Notes: generated from the sequence alone by a model not told the origin. A stretch of 11,847 nt of DNA from Methanobacteriota archaeon (GCA_013152845.1 JAADFM010000016.1:1-11847); one strand, 5' to 3'. Positions 1-6,567 are shown, counted from the first letter of the stretch. Program-made: numbers and translations.

Positions 1-206
1 TCAGCGGCCTTCCCGGTGCAACTTGCCAGGACCTTCAGCAGCTTGGGGTCGGTCTTGGGAAGCAGGATCTCAATACCCACGACACTCCCTTCCTCGCCCA
101 GGTCAAAGACGATGTTATCTGCGACAGGGTCGGATTTTTCAACCTTGCCCTTCCTCAGGCGCAGGTAGAGGGCGTTTACCTCCCTGTCAAACTCCACTGA
201 AACCAT
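1..206 (-). CDS. DUF2283 family small protein, 3' end cut by window edge
   Basis: Translating the minus strand from the ATG at 206 gives at least 68 residues and runs open to the window edge. Residues 4-15 (VEFDREVNALYL) followed by RLRKGKV, then VADNIVFDLGEEGSVVGIEIL, match the usual pattern of DUF2283 (YuzE-like) proteins: a D-x-E-x-DALY-like opening and a D-x-x-G-x-VVGIEIL strand. The function of the family is not firmly established. Its genes often sit next to DUF4258 genes, as here, and the pair has been suggested to act as a toxin-antitoxin-like module. The start overlaps the end of the upstream DUF4258 gene by 20 nt, so the two are very probably co-transcribed and translationally coupled. 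The ribosome site is weak (GGAAAG just before the ATG). The stop codon is not in the window. Confidence 0.75.
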   Translation of the reverse strand, partial: MVSVEFDREVNALYLRLRKGKVEKSDPVADNIVFDLGEEGSVVGIEILLPKTDPKLLKVLASCTGKAA

Positions 207-441
207 ATCTTTCCAGCCTCTCTTTATCTATCTTCACTGTCGTAACGACTACTATCCTATCTATCCCTTCATATATAACTACCACGTAATCGTCACCGAA
301 CCTTTTGCAGGAAGCAATCCTCCCGAACTTGACGCTTGAGGTCCCCTCAGGATTCCGGATCACCTCGCCGGCCCACTCCTCGGGAATCCCCCGCTCCTTT
401 GCCCTTTTCAGGGCATGTTTGGAGGTCTCGATTTTTTCCAT
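187..441 (-). CDS. DUF4258 family small protein
   Basis: This 84-residue basic protein opens with MEKIETSKHALKRAKERGI, followed by PEEWAGEVIRNPEG and later FGDDYVVVIYEGIDRIVVVTTVK. The 'S-x-HA-x-x-R-x-x-ERGI' opening and the closing beta strands ending in VVTTVK are typical of DUF4258, a family of RelE-like fold often grouped with toxin-like proteins. I chose the ATG at 441 because a GGAG lies six bases upstream; an in-frame ATG at 453 has no such site. An AT-rich box (TTTTAAAAAA, 466-475) lies about 30 nt before this start and may be its promoter. The gene overlaps the DUF2283 gene downstream, forming a two-gene unit. Toxin activity is an inference from pairing and fold class, not shown by the sequence. 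Confidence 0.72.
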   Translation of the reverse strand: MEKIETSKHALKRAKERGIPEEWAGEVIRNPEGTSSVKFGRIASCKRFGDDYVVVIYEGIDRIVVVTTVKIDKERLERYGFSGV

Positions 442-492
442 ACACCACTCCATTTGAAAGGACTGTTTTAAAAAACCTCCGAGGCGGGGGCT

Positions 493-1491
493 TCATTTCA
501 GGTCGGCAACCGAGCGGACGAGAAGCCATATCCCCACCAGAGCGCCCCCGAACCAGTTGAGGGCCATCACGGGGCCACCCAGGCCGAAGGCACTGGAGGC
601 CGCCGAGGCGGCGGTGAATACCAGGGCCAGCTTGACGCACTCTCTCAGCGGAGGTGCCGTGCCCCCTGCTACCGCTTCCAGGCTTGCTCCCCTGGAGCGC
701 CGGAGGCTCCGGTAGAGGAGGGCGAACAGGATGCCATAGACCATCCAGATGGCGAGCTGGGGACCCGGCCCTGGCAGGGCCTCCGGCCGGAGGGCCGCCC
801 CGGTCACGATATAGAAGGAGACGAGCAGGGCAGAGAGGGGCATGAGCTCCCTGCGGGTGGGGAGCAGGTCCACGAAGGCGTACCCGGCCTCTCCTGTACG
901 CTGCCTCCATATGTAAATCAGCAGAATCAGGAAGGCCGTGGTCGAAATCCCGGACAGGAGGGAATGGACAGGCGAGGGGGAGTTCCCGCTCTGGATGAGC
1001 CCACACATGAGGGCAAAGGCCGGCAGGCTCCTGGGGGAATCATAGAGGACCTTCAGCCACCCGGGCAACCCCGCGGCGGTCTCCCTGGAATTCGAAAGCA
1101 GGTGCTCGCCTGCAAAAAGTGGTATGACAAAGGCCATCACCGGGTGCCACCACAACACCAGGACCACGGATTCCACCAGGGCAACCCCTCCCACCTTGAC
1201 CAGGGCGTCTCCCCAGGTGGGGTCCCAGAGGACCTTGGTTATGTAGGCCTCGTACATGCCGAAGATGGTCCCGGCAAGGAAGAGGGTGTAGAACCTGGGG
1301 CGGCCGTATCTGAAGACGATGCAGGAAAGGACCAGGATGTGGAGGGTGTAGAGGGGTATTACCACCAGTATCCCCCAGGGGGTGAAGTAGGGGAACATGT
1401 CAGACCCCGAGACCACCTCGGCAAAAAACACCGAGAGGGACCCCAGGATGAGCCAGGCGAGATATCTGGTCCCCTTGGGCGGTTCGTGCAT
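493..1491 (-). CDS. Hypothetical polytopic membrane protein (about 10 transmembrane helices)
   Basis: This 332-residue protein is hydrophobic along most of its length. I count roughly ten membrane segments, beginning with YLAWLILGSLSVFFAEVV and ending with NWFGGALVGIWLLVRSV. Polar or charged loops include a W-D-P-T-W-G segment before the fourth helix and a Trp-Trp-His-Pro motif inside it. I do not recognise the family; similar uncharacterised membrane proteins may exist in archaea and Chloroflexota, but I cannot name one. The ATG at 1491 was preferred over longer in-frame starts because the protein begins its first helix soon after, and because a TATA-like box (1515-1522) sits 24-31 nt upstream. 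There is no convincing Shine-Dalgarno, only GGA five bases before the ATG. The gene is divergent from the zinc-ribbon gene at 1661. Confidence 0.75.
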   Translation of the reverse strand: MHEPPKGTRYLAWLILGSLSVFFAEVVSGSDMFPYFTPWGILVVIPLYTLHILVLSCIVFRYGRPRFYTLFLAGTIFGMYEAYITKVLWDPTWGDALVKVGGVALVESVVLVLWWHPVMAFVIPLFAGEHLLSNSRETAAGLPGWLKVLYDSPRSLPAFALMCGLIQSGNSPSPVHSLLSGISTTAFLILLIYIWRQRTGEAGYAFVDLLPTRRELMPLSALLVSFYIVTGAALRPEALPGPGPQLAIWMVYGILFALLYRSLRRSRGASLEAVAGGTAPPLRECVKLALVFTAASAASSAFGLGGPVMALNWFGGALVGIWLLVRSVADLK

Positions 1492-1514
1492 GGTTCCAGT
1501 TTCGGCCCGGTGCC

Positions 1515-1522
1515 TATATAAT
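1515..1522 (-). promoter_or_regulatory. TATA-like / -10-like box before the membrane protein gene
   Basis: The minus strand reads ATTATATA here, centred about 27 nt before the ATG at 1491 in an otherwise GC-rich stretch. It could be a bacterial -10 element giving a short leader, or an archaeal-type TATA box giving a leaderless transcript. No good -35 element is visible. Confidence 0.35.
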
Positions 1523-1578
1523 GGGTCCGGGTTTTTTCTAACAATGTATGCAAACGGGATTGTGCCGGGGTTGCGTAG

Positions 1579-1597
1579 AAAAAGGTATACCCTTTTT
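1579..1597. repeat. 19-bp inverted repeat AAAAAGG-TATAC-CCTTTTT (possible operator)
   Basis: Perfect 7-bp arms flank a 5-bp centre in the 169-bp space between two divergent genes. It lies 64 bp before the zinc-ribbon start and 88 bp from the membrane-protein start. As it lies between two divergent promoters it is unlikely to be a terminator of either gene; an operator or promoter core is more likely. That role is inferred only from position and symmetry. Confidence 0.35.
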
Positions 1598-1613
1598 ACT
1601 GAAAAGTTAACGG

Positions 1614-1631
1614 ATAAGAGTTCATTCTTAT
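1614..1631 (+). repeat. Inverted repeat ATAAGA-GTTCAT-TCTTAT in the zinc-ribbon gene leader
   Basis: Perfect 6-bp arms and a 6-nt centre end 29 nt before the ATG at 1661 and are followed by TTTTAG. In RNA this would be a weak AU-rich hairpin; in DNA it could be an operator half-site pair. Its AT content means chance cannot be excluded. Confidence 0.3.
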
Positions 1632-1660
1632 TTTTAGCTTTTAAACAGGAGTGTAAATAA

Positions 1661-1951
1661 ATGGAATATAAAGACAGCACATTGGTATGTGAAGACTGTA
1701 GTGAAGAGTTCATCTTCAGCGGTGAGGAACAGGAGTTCTACTATGAGAGGGGGTTCCAGACCCCGAAGCGCTGCAAGCCCTGCAGGCAGGAGAGGAAGAA
1801 CGCCAGAAACGGCTCCTCCTATGGATACGGCGGCGAGAGGAAGCTCTACACCGTCACCTGCTCGGACTGCGGCGGCGAGGCCCAGGTGCCATTCAAGCCT
1901 TCCGGCGACCGGCCGGTCTACTGCCGCGACTGCTACCAGACCCGGAGATAG
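1661..1951 (+). CDS. Two-module zinc-ribbon protein (zinc-ribbon domain plus CxxC-x17-CxxC domain)
   Basis: This 96-residue soluble protein carries two four-cysteine modules. The first has C10-x2-C13 and C38-x2-C41 with the typical F-S-x-x-E-Q-E-F-Y-x-x-x-G-F segment between them, matching the 'probable zinc-ribbon' family (zf-trcl type). The second has C67-x2-C70, exactly 17 residues, then C88-x2-C91, with the characteristic VPFKP-x-G-x-RPVYC segment. The two are joined by a basic, Gly/Ser/Tyr linker at about residues 43-62. Each module probably binds one zinc; the cellular role is unknown, and nucleic-acid binding is a guess from the basic charge. AGGAG (1647-1651) lies nine bases before the ATG. 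The gene stands alone, followed by an intrinsic terminator, and its leader contains two inverted repeats. Confidence 0.9.
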   Translation: MEYKDSTLVCEDCSEEFIFSGEEQEFYYERGFQTPKRCKPCRQERKNARNGSSYGYGGERKLYTVTCSDCGGEAQVPFKPSGDRPVYCRDCYQTRR

Positions 1952-1974
1952 TCAGGGGCAGAAGGCACAACCCA

Positions 1975-2005
1975 GGGCGGCGAGACCGCCCGGTTTATTT
2001 TTTTT
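1975..2005 (+). terminator. Intrinsic terminator after the zinc-ribbon gene
   Basis: GGGCGG (1975-1980), a CGAGA loop and CCGCCC (1986-1991) form a perfect 6-bp GC stem, followed by GG and then TTTATTTTTTTT. This is a classical rho-independent terminator 23 bp after the stop codon. The T tract runs to the stop codon of the convergent gene at 2005. Confidence 0.8.
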
Positions 2006-2286
2006 CATCTTCCAGGCAGGTACAGCCTGAGGATTGTCCCCAGGGGGACCCCTGTTAGGGCGCTTATCGTGAGTGAGGAGGTCAGGGCGACCAGGGGGAT
2101 GGCGCCCGCGAGCATCGCCAGGAAGGCGGTCTTGTCCACGGTGAATCTCAGCACCAGGTAGTTCATCTCCACCCTCTCCAGTGAGCCCCTCCTGGACGCC
2201 TCCATGACGGCCCGGGCCAGCCCCAGGACAAAACCTAGGACCAGGAGGTCGAGGAATACGGCCGTTGCGACGAGTCCGGCTCCCAT
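2005..2286 (-). CDS. Small membrane protein of unknown function
   Basis: From the ATG at 2286 this encodes 93 residues. A first membrane helix is at about residues 3-25 (GLVATAVFLDLLVLGFVLGLA), then a charged stretch (EASRRGSLERVE), and one or two more hydrophobic segments from about residue 54 to 85. I do not recognise a family. A TTG at 2313 would add nine residues, but it lies inside the AT-rich box thought to be the promoter, so I prefer 2286. There is no clear Shine-Dalgarno. It is convergent with the zinc-ribbon gene and divergent from the nitroreductase gene, with which it appears to share a promoter. Confidence 0.6.
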   Translation of the reverse strand: MGAGLVATAVFLDLLVLGFVLGLARAVMEASRRGSLERVEMNYLVLRFTVDKTAFLAMLAGAIPLVALTSSLTISALTGVPLGTILRLYLPGR

Positions 2287-2311
2287 GTCGATGATTCTTA
2301 CCGGGCGGTAC

Positions 2312-2323
2312 AAATAATTATTT
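2312..2323. promoter_or_regulatory. Palindromic AT box AAATAATTATTT, probable shared divergent promoter
   Basis: This is a perfect 12-bp palindrome midway between two divergent genes. Its centre is 31.5 bp from the first base of the ATG on both sides (2286 minus, 2349 plus). Neither gene has a strong Shine-Dalgarno. It probably serves as the TATA/-10 element in both directions. Confidence 0.5.
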
Positions 2324-2348
2324 ATCGAAGCAGGCCAGGAATCTATCC

Positions 2349-2939
2349 ATGGCCCGGGTGGTGAAACTGCCGGCTCCCAGGCTTGAGGCAGGGACCTCGG
2401 TGGAGGAGGCCATATACCGGAGGAGGTCGGTTAGGGAGTTCAGGGAAGGGTCCCTCAGCCTCCAGGAGATATCCCAGCTCCTCTGGGCGGCCCAGGGCAT
2501 CACCGACCGCCGGCGGGGTCTGCGCAGCGTCCCCTCGGCCGGGGCCCTCTATCCCCTGGAGGTCTATGGCGTGACACGGGACTGGTCCTTCCACTACGAC
2601 CCCGGGCAGCATTCCATCCGGGAGGTTGCGGGCAGGGATGCCAGAAGGCAGTTGTGGACCGCCGCCCTCAGGCAGGATTTTCTCCTTGAGGCCCCCCTTG
2701 TAGTGGTAATCGCCGCAGTCTTTGAGAGGACGGCGCGAAAGTACGGCGACAGGGGCACGAGGTACGTCTTCACCGAGGCGGGCCATGCCGCCCAGAACAT
2801 CCACCTCCAGGCGGTTTCCCTGGGCCTGGACTCCGTGCCCGTGGGGGCCTTTTACGACGAGAAGGTGAGGGCGGCCCTGGCCATGCCGGTGGACCACCAC
2901 CCGGTGTACCTAGTGGCAGTGGGGAGGAAGAGGGGCTGA
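2349..2939 (+). CDS. SagB-type nitroreductase-fold FMN-dependent oxidoreductase
   Basis: This 196-residue protein matches the SagB/ThcOx dehydrogenase branch of the nitroreductase superfamily. Signature segments are S-x-E-E-A-I-x-R-R-R-S-V-R-E-F (about residues 17-31, the usual FMN phosphate-binding RRSVR), L-Q-E-I-S-Q-L-L-W-A-A-Q-G-I, PSAGALYPLEVY, and the C-terminal H-A-A-Q-N-I-x-L-Q-A-x-x-L-G-L with V-G-A-F-x-D. These enzymes bind FMN; some oxidise azoline rings in peptide natural products, but stand-alone members like this mostly have unknown substrates. No cyclodehydratase or peptide precursor gene is nearby, so a RiPP role is not supported. No signal peptide is visible, unlike some relatives with a lipoprotein leader. 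The start is the only plausible ATG, with weak AGGA eight bases upstream. It is convergent with the small membrane gene at 2941. Confidence 0.88.
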   Translation: MARVVKLPAPRLEAGTSVEEAIYRRRSVREFREGSLSLQEISQLLWAAQGITDRRRGLRSVPSAGALYPLEVYGVTRDWSFHYDPGQHSIREVAGRDARRQLWTAALRQDFLLEAPLVVVIAAVFERTARKYGDRGTRYVFTEAGHAAQNIHLQAVSLGLDSVPVGAFYDEKVRAALAMPVDHHPVYLVAVGRKRG

Positions 2940-2940
2940 G

Positions 2941-3231
2941 CTAGTGGCCCGCCTTCCTGGGCCACAGCCGGTATCTCCCCCGGCGGTATTCCCTGTACTC
3001 GACATAGGCGAAGACCGAGGATATCACCGCAATCACGGCGATAAAAAAGGGGTGGACGCCGTGGGCGAGGGGCCGGCAGTCCACGAGGAAGATGAACTTC
3101 ACAGCGCCCCATATGCCTCTGGCATGGGATGTGGCCAGGATAAGGATGATTGAGACGGTGCTTACAAGGGCAACGACGGTGGTCTTTATAACCTGCTCTT
3201 TTTTTCGTCTTTTAGGACTTACCCATCTCAT
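2941..3231 (-). CDS. Small two-helix membrane protein of unknown function
   Basis: This 96-residue protein has a very basic start (MRWVSPKRRKKEQ), a membrane helix at about residues 14-36 (VIKTTVVALVSTVSIILILA), a second hydrophobic stretch at about 61-75 (FFIAVIAVISSVFAY), and a basic, tyrosine/arginine-rich end. The positive N terminus suggests it stays in the cytoplasm. I recognise no family. There is no Shine-Dalgarno before the ATG at 3231, but a TATA-like box lies about 28-39 nt upstream. It lies 46 bp downstream of the CxxCxxCC protein gene on the same strand and could also be read from it. Its stop codon is one base past the stop of the convergent nitroreductase gene. Confidence 0.6.
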   Translation of the reverse strand: MRWVSPKRRKKEQVIKTTVVALVSTVSIILILATSHARGIWGAVKFIFLVDCRPLAHGVHPFFIAVIAVISSVFAYVEYREYRRGRYRLWPRKAGH

Positions 3232-3258
3232 CTTGACAGCCGCCGGTGACCCTCACCC

Positions 3259-3270
3259 TATATATTTTTA
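3259..3270 (-). promoter_or_regulatory. TATA-like box before the gene at 3231
   Basis: The minus strand reads TAAAAATATATA, followed by GGG, with its centre about 33 nt before the ATG at 3231. It falls in the 46-bp gap between two same-strand genes. It may be an internal promoter for the small membrane protein. Confidence 0.35.
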
Positions 3271-3277
3271 AGAATAT

Positions 3278-3949
3278 TTATTTTTCCTCTTCTCCGGCCA
3301 GCTCAGGGTGTTCCTCCTCGTATTCTTCCATCTTCTCTGCCAGGCTGGCCCAGTTGTGGTGGAGCATGACCCTGGCCATGCTCTGGAGGACCTTGCCCTT
3401 GATGGCCTTCCTCCGCTGGGCCCGGTTCTTGGCGCCGTGGAAGGGGAGCATGGCGTTGAAGGCCATGTCCATGTACTTCGGGATGGGGGTCAGTACGTCT
3501 TCCCTGCGGGTGTGGTAGGCGTCTTCGCCCTCCTCGCATACCCTGCCGAAGACGTTGAACTGCCTGCATGCCATGGGGCGCATGGGGTGGATGGCGCAGA
3601 GGTCCCCTACCAGGAAGGGGCAGGCCTTGGATTCCTTGTAGCCCTTCAGCTGCCGTTTCAGTTTTCCCCTCAGGGGCGGGCGCAGCTTCTCGGTGGCGTA
3701 CCAGGATATGCCCACCAGCTCCAGGGGGTAGATGGGGATGGTCACATGGACACGGCAGCAGGCGGAGCACCCCTTCCCGCATGCGAGTGTTTTGCCCTTT
3801 TCCTCCTCCCTGCGGATGGCCTCGGCCACACCTTCGTCGGTGATGGAGTAGGCATCCAGCAGCATGGGAAGCCACTGGTGGGCCTCCTCGTCCTCAGGGA
3901 AGGAGAGCCTCCGGGGGGAGTCCTCTCTGCCCTTGACCTCATCATCCAT
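3278..3949 (-). CDS. CxxCxxCC (YkgJ-type) cysteine-cluster protein
   Basis: The 223-residue protein contains C57-x3-C61-x2-C64-C65 and then C110-P-F-L, C118-x-I-H-x-x-R-P-x-x-C128-R-x-F. This is the pattern of the PF03692 (YkgJ, CxxCxxCC) family, which is predicted to bind zinc or an iron-sulfur cluster but has no settled biochemical role. Most better-known members are shorter; here an acidic N-terminal extension (about 50 residues) and a C-terminal helical part ending in an EEYEEEHPELAGEEEK tail are added. The start at 3949 has a good GAGGTGA just upstream; an in-frame ATG at 4018 lacks support. It is divergent from aprB across a 180-bp region with one shared AT-rich box. A role in iron-sulfur or metal handling for the sulfur operon is possible but only guessed from position. 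Confidence 0.85.
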   Translation of the reverse strand: MDDEVKGREDSPRRLSFPEDEEAHQWLPMLLDAYSITDEGVAEAIRREEEKGKTLACGKGCSACCRVHVTIPIYPLELVGISWYATEKLRPPLRGKLKRQLKGYKESKACPFLVGDLCAIHPMRPMACRQFNVFGRVCEEGEDAYHTRREDVLTPIPKYMDMAFNAMLPFHGAKNRAQRRKAIKGKVLQSMARVMLHHNWASLAEKMEEYEEEHPELAGEEEK

Positions 3950-4024
3950 AATCTCACCTCTGCCGGTACGGAACCGGATTATTTTGTGTGTGTTTGGATA
4001 GTGCAAAACCGCTAACAATCCAAA

Positions 4025-4035
4025 AAATATATAAA
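4025..4035. promoter_or_regulatory. TATA-like box (AAATATATAAA) in the ykgJ-type/aprB divergent region
   Basis: This is the most AT-rich patch of the intergenic region. The aprB start is about 100 bp away and the divergent gene start about 80 bp away, so both would have leaders. No clean -35 element is seen. It is the best visible candidate for the start of the apr-qmo-sat operon. Confidence 0.4.
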
Positions 4036-4056
4036 GGATTAAGACTCTATCTCTGA

Positions 4057-4116
4057 GTGTCTTTCCGAGAGGTGGATTGGAAGGAAAAACCTGAAATTAA
4101 AAAGGTGAAAAGTTAA
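4057..4116 (+). CDS. Possible 19-codon leader ORF before aprB
   Basis: A GTG at 4057 opens a 19-codon frame (starting VSFREVDWKEKP, Lys-rich at the end) whose TAA overlaps the first bases of the aprB Shine-Dalgarno AAAGGAGG (4115-4122). Such an arrangement could couple aprB translation to the leader. However, a stop lies directly before the GTG, there is no Shine-Dalgarno for it, and an open frame of this size arises often by chance. Confidence 0.18.
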   Translation: MSFREVDWKEKPEIKKVKS

Positions 4117-4129
4117 AGGAGGTAGACCT

Positions 4130-4549
4130 ATGCCAAGCTATGTGAATGTAGACAAGTGCGACGGGTGCAGGGGTCTTGACAGAACTGCTTGCCAGTATAT
4201 CTGTCCCAATGACCTGATGATCCTGGACCACGAGACTCAGAAGGCATACAACCAGGAGCCCGAGCAGTGCTGGGAATGCTACAACTGCGTCAAGATTTGT
4301 CCGCAGCAGGCCATTGAAGTAAGGGCCTATCAGGACTTCGCTCCTCTGGGTGCAAATGTTGTGCCTATGAGGGGGACCGACTCCATCATGTGGACCATCA
4401 AGTTCCGCAACGGCAACATGAAGAGGTTCAAGTTCCCGATAAGGACCACCCCGGAGGGTTCCATAGACCCCTACGCAGGGAAACCAGAGCCAGATTTCTC
4501 CACGATAAAGGGACCTGGCTTCTTCAATGGTGGAAGAAAGGAGGAGTGA
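4130..4549 (+). CDS. aprB: Adenylylsulfate (APS) reductase, beta subunit AprB
   Basis: AprB is the 139-residue iron-sulfur subunit that carries electrons to the FAD of AprA in the cytoplasm. Two [4Fe-4S] sites are visible: C10-x2-C13-x7-C21-x3-C25-P, with the extended spacing typical of AprB, and C47-x2-C50-x2-C53-x3-C57-P. Trp48, next to Cys47, corresponds to the tryptophan reported in the electron path of the Archaeoglobus enzyme. The C-terminal part (from about residue 85, MWTIKFRNGNMKRFKFPIRTTPEGS) is the AprB tail known to wrap around AprA. Length fits the family (about 140-165). A strong AAAGGAGG seven bases before the ATG fixes the start. It is the first gene of the operon and is separated from aprA by 3 bp. 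Confidence 0.97.
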   Translation: MPSYVNVDKCDGCRGLDRTACQYICPNDLMILDHETQKAYNQEPEQCWECYNCVKICPQQAIEVRAYQDFAPLGANVVPMRGTDSIMWTIKFRNGNMKRFKFPIRTTPEGSIDPYAGKPEPDFSTIKGPGFFNGGRKEE

Positions 4550-4552
4550 AAG

Positions 4553-6554
4553 ATGGAACTAGAGACTACTTGCAATTTTTCATACTGTGCAAAGCCGGAG
4601 GTAGAGGTTGTTGAATCCGACCTCTGTATCATCGGCGGCGGGATGAGCGCCTGCGGTGCTGCCTATGAGGCATGCAGCTGGGCCAATGCGAAAGGCCTTA
4701 AAGTCGTAATGGTCGACAAGGCTGCTACCGACAGGAGCGGTGCGGTGGCCATGGGTCTTTCCGCCATCAACACTTACCTCGGCGAGAACAGCTCTGACGA
4801 CTACGTGAGGTATGTGCGGGGCGACCTGATGGGCATCATCAGGGAAGACCTGGTCAAGGACCTGGGACAGCACGTGGACGATTCCGTGCACCTCTTCGAG
4901 GAGTGGGGTCTGCCCATCTGGAAGCTGGGCGACGACGGCTTCTCCATGGACGGTGCCCAGGCCAAGGCCGCAGGCAAGCCCATGCTCAAGGACGGCGGGA
5001 CCCCTGTGAGGTCCGGCAAGTGGCAGATCATGATCAACGGTGAGTCCTACAAGGTCATCGTTGCAGAGGCTGCCAAGGCCGCCCTGGAGACCAACAGGCA
5101 GGCCACCGGCATGGACCAGAACCTCTACGAGAGGGTCTTCGTCGTGAAGATGTACAAGGATGCCAACGGCAGGGCTGCCGCAGCTGCCGGCTTCAGAGAA
5201 CAAGATATACATCTTCAAGGCCAAGGCCTTCATAAACGGCGCCGGCGGTGCTGTGAACGTCTTCAGGCCCAGGTCCACTGCCGAAGGCCAGGGCAGGGCA
5301 TGGTACCCTGTATGGAACTCCGGCTCGGGCTATGCCCTGGGTATGCAGGTGGGTGCCGAGCTGACCCTCATGGAGAACAGGTTCGTGCCCGCCAGGTTCA
5401 AGGACGGCTACGGCCCAGTGGGTGCGTGGTTCCTCTTCTTCAAGGCCCAGGCCCTGACCGCAACCGGTGAGGACTACTGCGCCAACGAGGAGTACCTCGC
5501 GGATGCCAAGGAGAAATACGGTGCCTACGTGGATGCCATGGGTACTGCCATCAGGAACCACCTGATGATGCAGGCCATGAAGGATGGAAAGGGCCCGATA
5601 ATGATGCAGACCTCCGAGGCCATGGCCAAGATCGCCGAGGAGATGAAGGCCAAGCTCGGTGAGGAAGAGGGTGCCAAGAAGGTAAAGCACCTGGAAGCCG
5701 AGGCCTGGGAAGACTTCCTTGACATGTGCATCGGCCAGGCCGGTCTCTGGGCTGCCCAGAACGTGGAGCCCGAGAAGGTCAACTCCGAGATCATGCCCAC
5801 CGAGCCCTATCTGCTGGGTTCCCACGCCGGCTGTGCCGGGTTCTGGGTCAGCGGTCCCGAGCACCTGATCAAGGAGATGGGTGCACCCGAGGACTGGTTC
5901 TGGGGCTACAACAGGATGTCCACCGTGCCCGGTCTCTTCATGATGGGCGACGTGGTGGGTGCCTCCGGCCACAAGTTCTCCTCCGGCTCCCATGCCGAAG
6001 GCAGGCTTGCTGCCAAGGCCGCCATAGCATACATCCTGGACAATCCGGATATGCCTGATGCAGGTCTCAATCCGGATGACGTGGCTGCTCAGCTGTACTT
6101 CCCCTTCGAGACCTACGAGCAGTACAAGAACCAGACCTCTGACCCCAACGTGAACCCCAACTACATCAGGCCCAAGCTGATGCAGGCAAGGTTGCAGAAG
6201 ATCGCCGACGAGTACTTCGGCGGTATCTCGACCTGGTACATGACCTCCAAGACCATGCTCGAAGAGGGTCTCAAGAAGCTCGTGATGCTGAAAGAGGACG
6301 CTGCCAAGATGGCGGCTGCCGACCTCCACGAGCTCATGAGGTGCTGGGAGCAGTTCCACAGGATCCTTTCTGTGGAGGCCCACGCAAGGCACATCCTCTT
6401 CAGAGAGGAGTCGAGGTACCCCGGTTACTACTACCGCGGTGACTTCAACAAGATCGACGACGACAACTGGAGATGCTTCGTGAACTCCCGCTACGACAAC
6501 ACGACCGGTGAGTTCCAGCTCTTCAAGAGAGAGTACAAGCAGCTCGTCGATTAG
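4553..6554 (+). CDS. aprA: APS reductase, alpha subunit AprA, interrupted by one frameshift near 5192-5200
   Basis: AprA is the FAD-binding catalytic subunit that converts APS to sulfite and AMP. The first frame (from 4553, with GGAGGAG upstream) gives the FAD-binding IIGGGMSACGAA at about residues 26-37, DRSGAVAMGLSAINTYLG, and continues to GRAAAAAGF. The rest is in the +1 frame: SENKIYIFKAKAF, GRAWYPVWN (Trp at 5301), ENRFVPARFKDGYGPVGAW, MPTEPYLLGSHAGC, GHKFSSGSHAEGR and REESRYPGYYYR. These hold the Trp, Arg and His segments that line the substrate pocket in the Archaeoglobus structure. Joined, the product is about 668 residues, normal for the family. Compared with typical AprA, about three residues are lost after GF, fitting an 8-base deletion (2 mod 3). 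Both halves are fully conserved, so a sequencing or assembly error is more likely than gene decay. Confidence 0.95.
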
Positions 6555-6567
6555 AAGAGGAGAACAC

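Noticed and set aside
468..490. Possible terminator after the membrane protein gene on the minus strand
   Set aside because: The T tract is present, but the stem (CCT/AGG) is only about 3-4 bp, too weak to support.
1492..1713. N-terminal extension of the membrane protein to 1713
   Set aside because: It would overlap the start of the divergent zinc-ribbon gene and cover the likely promoter region.
2349..2939. Azoline oxidase of a peptide natural-product cluster
   Set aside because: The fold matches, but no cyclodehydratase, precursor peptide or transporter is nearby.
2944..2965. Perfect 7-bp inverted repeat GTGGCCC/GGGCCAC at the end of the gene at 2941-3231
   Set aside because: It has no T tract in either direction and lies almost wholly inside coding sequence, so I do not call a terminator.
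5193..6392. Long minus-strand open frame (about 399 codons) opposite aprA
   Set aside because: It lies antisense to the strongly conserved AprA coding sequence and has a His/Gly/Leu-rich composition typical of a shadow frame in GC-rich DNA.
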